Positions 31,772-34,261 of a DNA stretch of 34,261 bases are shown piece by piece. Origin of the DNA: Thiocapsa sp. (lineage in GTDB: Bacteria; Pseudomonadota; Gammaproteobacteria; Chromatiales; Chromatiaceae); NCBI RefSeq assembly GCF_011390875.1, contig NZ_JAABRP010000031.1, positions 1-34,261 on the forward strand, read 5' to 3'. The notes under the pieces were generated by a model. The model was not told the origin of the DNA and did no database searches. It worked only from the letters and a program-made list of their open reading frames with translations. The position numbers and the translations under genes are program-made. Positions within the stretch are counted from its first letter, which is position 1. Every line of letters begins with the position of its first letter.

Positions 31772-34261
31772 ATGACGACGAAGACATCTGTTCGGTGGAT
31801 ACTCATTGCCCTCGTCTTGACAGGAGGTTTGATCGCCGCCGGCATTGCGACGGCATCCGGGGAAGATTCGACTTCGTCCCCGCTTCTTTTTGAAGACTTC
31901 TCAGGTCCGGACGCCGCAAAGACACAGGAAGCCGTCCCTGGCCGCTACATCGTGTTGTTTAGGGACTCGGCGTTCAGTGCATCTGCTCTTTCGGCGGGTA
32001 CCCTTGAGAGCGAAGTCGCGAGCTTAAGTCGGACCCTCGCTCAGCGGTATGGCGCCAAGGTTCAAGCGCAGTGGAGCCATGCTCTAACCGGCATGGCGGT
32101 GGAGATGAGCGCGAAAGCGGCGGCGGCCCTCGCCAAGGATCCTCGGGTGCTGCTGGTTGAGGAAGATGTCCCGATATCCGTCGACGGTGTGCAGAGTCCT
32201 GCAACCTGGGGCCTAGACCGGGTCGACCAGCGCGATCTTCCACTGAACAACACCTACTCTTACGGCAACGGGGGCGATGTCGTCACGGCCTACATCATCG
32301 ATACGGGTATCCGCATTACGCACGCTGAGTTTGGCGGTAGGGCTACCTGGGGTGCCAATTTTGTCGACAGCAACAACACCGATTGTCAAGGTCACGGCAC
32401 CCACGTAGCCGGCACGGTAGGTGGTTACACCTACGGTATCGCGAAGAACGTGGCCTTGGTTGCCGTAAAGGTGCTTGACTGCGATGGCTCCGGGCTGTCG
32501 TCTGGCGTCATTTCCGGAGTCGACTGGGTTGTCGCGAACAAGCAAATCCCTGCGGTTGCGAACATGAGCCTGGGCGGATCATATTCGGCGTCGCTGAATC
32601 TAGCTGTTAAGCGGGCGATCGATTCGGGCATCACGGTTGTCGCCGCAGCTGGAAACGAGAACGAAAATGCCTGCAGCGGCTCTCCCGCATCCACCCCGGA
32701 AGCGCTTACCGTTGGTGCGACCACGCGAACCGATAGGCGCGCTTCGTTTTCCAACTGGGGCAACTGTCTGGATCTCTTCGCGCCGGGTGACGGGATCACG
32801 TCAGCTGCGATATCGAGCGATACGGCAACCACGGTTAAGAACGGGACGTCGATGGCAGCACCTCACGTTGCCGGCGCAGCGGCCCTCTTCCTCCACACTG
32901 ATCCGGGTGCGTCCCCGGCCGAAGTCGCCCGCGCGCTGAACAACAATGCGACCGCCGGCAAGGTTACGGACCCGGCCACAGGCTCCCCCAATCGGCTGCT
33001 CTTCACCGGATCCGACAACACTGTCGGGCTCACCGTCCGGAAAGCCGGATTGGGTACGGTCAGGAGTTCACCTCCCGGAATCGACTGCGGTGCGACCTGC
33101 AGCGCCAGGTTTGCGCGGAACACCAGCGTCGCTCTGACTGCCCTGCCTGCCACTGGTTACACCTTTTCCGGGTGGTCCGGAAACTGCTCCGGAACCGCGA
33201 CGACCTGCACACTCTCGATGAACACCGACAAGTCGGTAACCGCGACCTTCGTCGATTCGCATGGAGACACCGAAGTGTTCCCCGCGGGTGGTGTGTGGCC
33301 TGCCGGCTTCACGACCCCCTCGAGCTCAAGCGCGGTCTGGAACATTGTGACCTCTCCGGTCACTGAAGGTCGGTACAGTCTGCGATCCGGGACCATTCGA
33401 GACAACCAATTCAGTGCGATCGAAGTCACGGACACCTTCGCCGCGGGAACCGTGTCGTTCGACTGGACGGTCTCCAGCGAGATCTACTTCGACGGAATCG
33501 TCTTTTCCGTCGATGGCCGACCCATAACAGGCCTATCGGGATGTAGCTCATGGTCCCCGAGCTGTTGGCGGTCTTACAGCTATCGGCTCCCCGCCGGTCG
33601 ACACACCCTGCGGTGGTCTTACCAGAAGGATTTCAGCACCACATCCGGGCTCGATGCGGGCTGGTTGGATAATTTGGTCATGCCCGCAAGGCCAGGGGCC
33701 GCGAACATCAATGCTGCCGTGCTGCCCTATGCGCGCGCCGTCGCGATCGGGCAAACCGCAACAGCGTTTGCCAGCGTCGTCAATGGCGGCACCGCGACGG
33801 CCAGGGTTTGCAGGCTGGCCTTGCCGAGCGGCATTCCCGCGACCTTCACCTATCAAACGACGAACGCCGCCAATGCCTTGATCGGTTCTCCCAATACTCC
33901 GGTTGACATTGCGCCCGGGGCGACCCGGGGCTTTGTATTTGCGATCACGCCAACCAGGGCTATGGCAGCGACCGAGATCGCGCTCGTGTTCGACTGTGAC
34001 AATACCGCTCCGGCGCCGAGCAGGGCTGGTCTCAATACCTTCATCCTCTCGGCAGCAGCGGTCGCACCCCCCGATCTGCTCGCGATCGGAGTAACACCGA
34101 GCGGGGACGGGGTGGTCCGGCTGCCGAGCCGCAACGGCACGGGACTATTCGCTGTGGCTGCGGTCAACATCGGCAGCGGGGGAATGGTGACGGTCAGTCC
34201 GGACGATGGTGGGCGTGGTTTGCCTGTCACGCTGCGGGTCTGCGAGACGAACCCGAGTGGT
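31772..34261 (+). CDS. Secreted subtilisin-like serine protease, multidomain, 3' end outside window
   Basis: The frame is open for 830 codons to the window end. Order: signal peptide (KTSVRWILIALVLTGGLIAA), an I9-type inhibitor propeptide (about 50-140, GRYIVLFRDSAFS), an S8 domain with Asp177 (IIDTGI), His208 (CQGHGTHVAG), oxyanion Asn295 (AAGNENE) and Ser360 (NGTSMAAPHVAG), as in proteinase K/aqualysin. Then an InlB-B-like repeat domain (from about 410, GYTFSGWSGNCSG), a beta-rich domain (about 500-630), and further repeats. The C-terminus is missing, so anchoring is unknown. Codon use (TTA, ATA, AGG, CTA) is less GC-biased than the neighbours, hinting at later acquisition. GAGGGT precedes ATG. 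Confidence 0.9.
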   Translation, partial: MTTKTSVRWILIALVLTGGLIAAGIATASGEDSTSSPLLFEDFSGPDAAKTQEAVPGRYIVLFRDSAFSASALSAGTLESEVASLSRTLAQRYGAKVQAQWSHALTGMAVEMSAKAAAALAKDPRVLLVEEDVPISVDGVQSPATWGLDRVDQRDLPLNNTYSYGNGGDVVTAYIIDTGIRITHAEFGGRATWGANFVDSNNTDCQGHGTHVAGTVGGYTYGIAKNVALVAVKVLDCDGSGLSSGVISGVDWVVANKQIPAVANMSLGGSYSASLNLAVKRAIDSGITVVAAAGNENENACSGSPASTPEALTVGATTRTDRRASFSNWGNCLDLFAPGDGITSAAISSDTATTVKNGTSMAAPHVAGAAALFLHTDPGASPAEVARALNNNATAGKVTDPATGSPNRLLFTGSDNTVGLTVRKAGLGTVRSSPPGIDCGATCSARFARNTSVALTALPATGYTFSGWSGNCSGTATTCTLSMNTDKSVTATFVDSHGDTEVFPAGGVWPAGFTTPSSSSAVWNIVTSPVTEGRYSLRSGTIRDNQFSAIEVTDTFAAGTVSFDWTVSSEIYFDGIVFSVDGRPITGLSGCSSWSPSCWRSYSYRLPAGRHTLRWSYQKDFSTTSGLDAGWLDNLVMPARPGAANINAAVLPYARAVAIGQTATAFASVVNGGTATARVCRLALPSGIPATFTYQTTNAANALIGSPNTPVDIAPGATRGFVFAITPTRAMAATEIALVFDCDNTAPAPSRAGLNTFILSAAAVAPPDLLAIGVTPSGDGVVRLPSRNGTGLFAVAAVNIGSGGMVTVSPDDGGRGLPVTLRVCETNPSG

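Overview
The window reads as GC-rich chromosomal DNA of a gammaproteobacterium, most likely a purple sulfur bacterium of the Chromatiaceae (Thiocapsa/Thiorhodococcus-like). This is an inference from three things: the rpe-gph-trpE-trpG-trpD-trpC order, which is a gammaproteobacterial arrangement; the sulfur and redox gene content (CoA-disulfide/persulfide reductase with a rhodanese domain, cytochrome b561, hemerythrin); and the intergenic repeats. No rRNA, tRNA, CRISPR array, intact insertion sequence or prophage was seen.

Layout. 1-6600 (minus strand): tryptophan block rpe, gph, trpE, trpG, trpD, trpC. A VapBC/FitAB-type toxin-antitoxin pair sits between trpE and trpG, and trpC carries an in-frame TAA. 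6600-9480 (minus): a large repeat cluster, a DjlA-like co-chaperone, a CbiM-like membrane protein and a hemerythrin. 9670-13660: a secreted protein of unknown function, diverging from a BaeS/BaeR-like two-component system that is followed by a Spy/CpxP-like periplasmic protein. Three CTGCAC boxes at exact 11-bp spacing lie upstream of the Spy-like gene and look like the response-regulator operator. 13920-15850 (plus): Tas-like aldo/keto reductase and a DUF429 protein. 15900-18250 (minus): a membrane-anchored SUMF1/FGE-fold protein overlapping a PfkB sugar kinase. 18500-20060 (plus): gamma-glutamyltransferase. 20240-22500 (minus): two tandem membrane-anchored retropepsin-like proteases and a MlaC-type periplasmic protein. 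22830-23713 (plus): a small unknown protein and a MaoC-like hydratase. 23900-27600 (minus): a long MscS-type channel, a possible 57-codon secreted peptide overlapping it, and an alpha/beta hydrolase. 27900-34261 (plus): cytochrome b561, CoADR-rhodanese fusion, GmhA-like SIS isomerase, and a multidomain subtilisin that runs off the window end.

The most unusual feature is a family of about 85-bp modules with CTAAACCGCG / CGCGGTTTAG ends at seven loci. The modules have a conserved head, a variable body and a tail. They are often paired tail-to-tail across an AT-rich linker to make a unit of about 196 bp. Every locus sits at the 3' end of a gene, and in four genes (rpe, djlA, the secreted protein, maoC) the module end itself supplies the stop codon. 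In trpG the module encodes the last eight residues. Two copies 3.27 kb apart appear identical over 196 bp and bracket the two-component system. Two other intergenic inverted-repeat types are also present.
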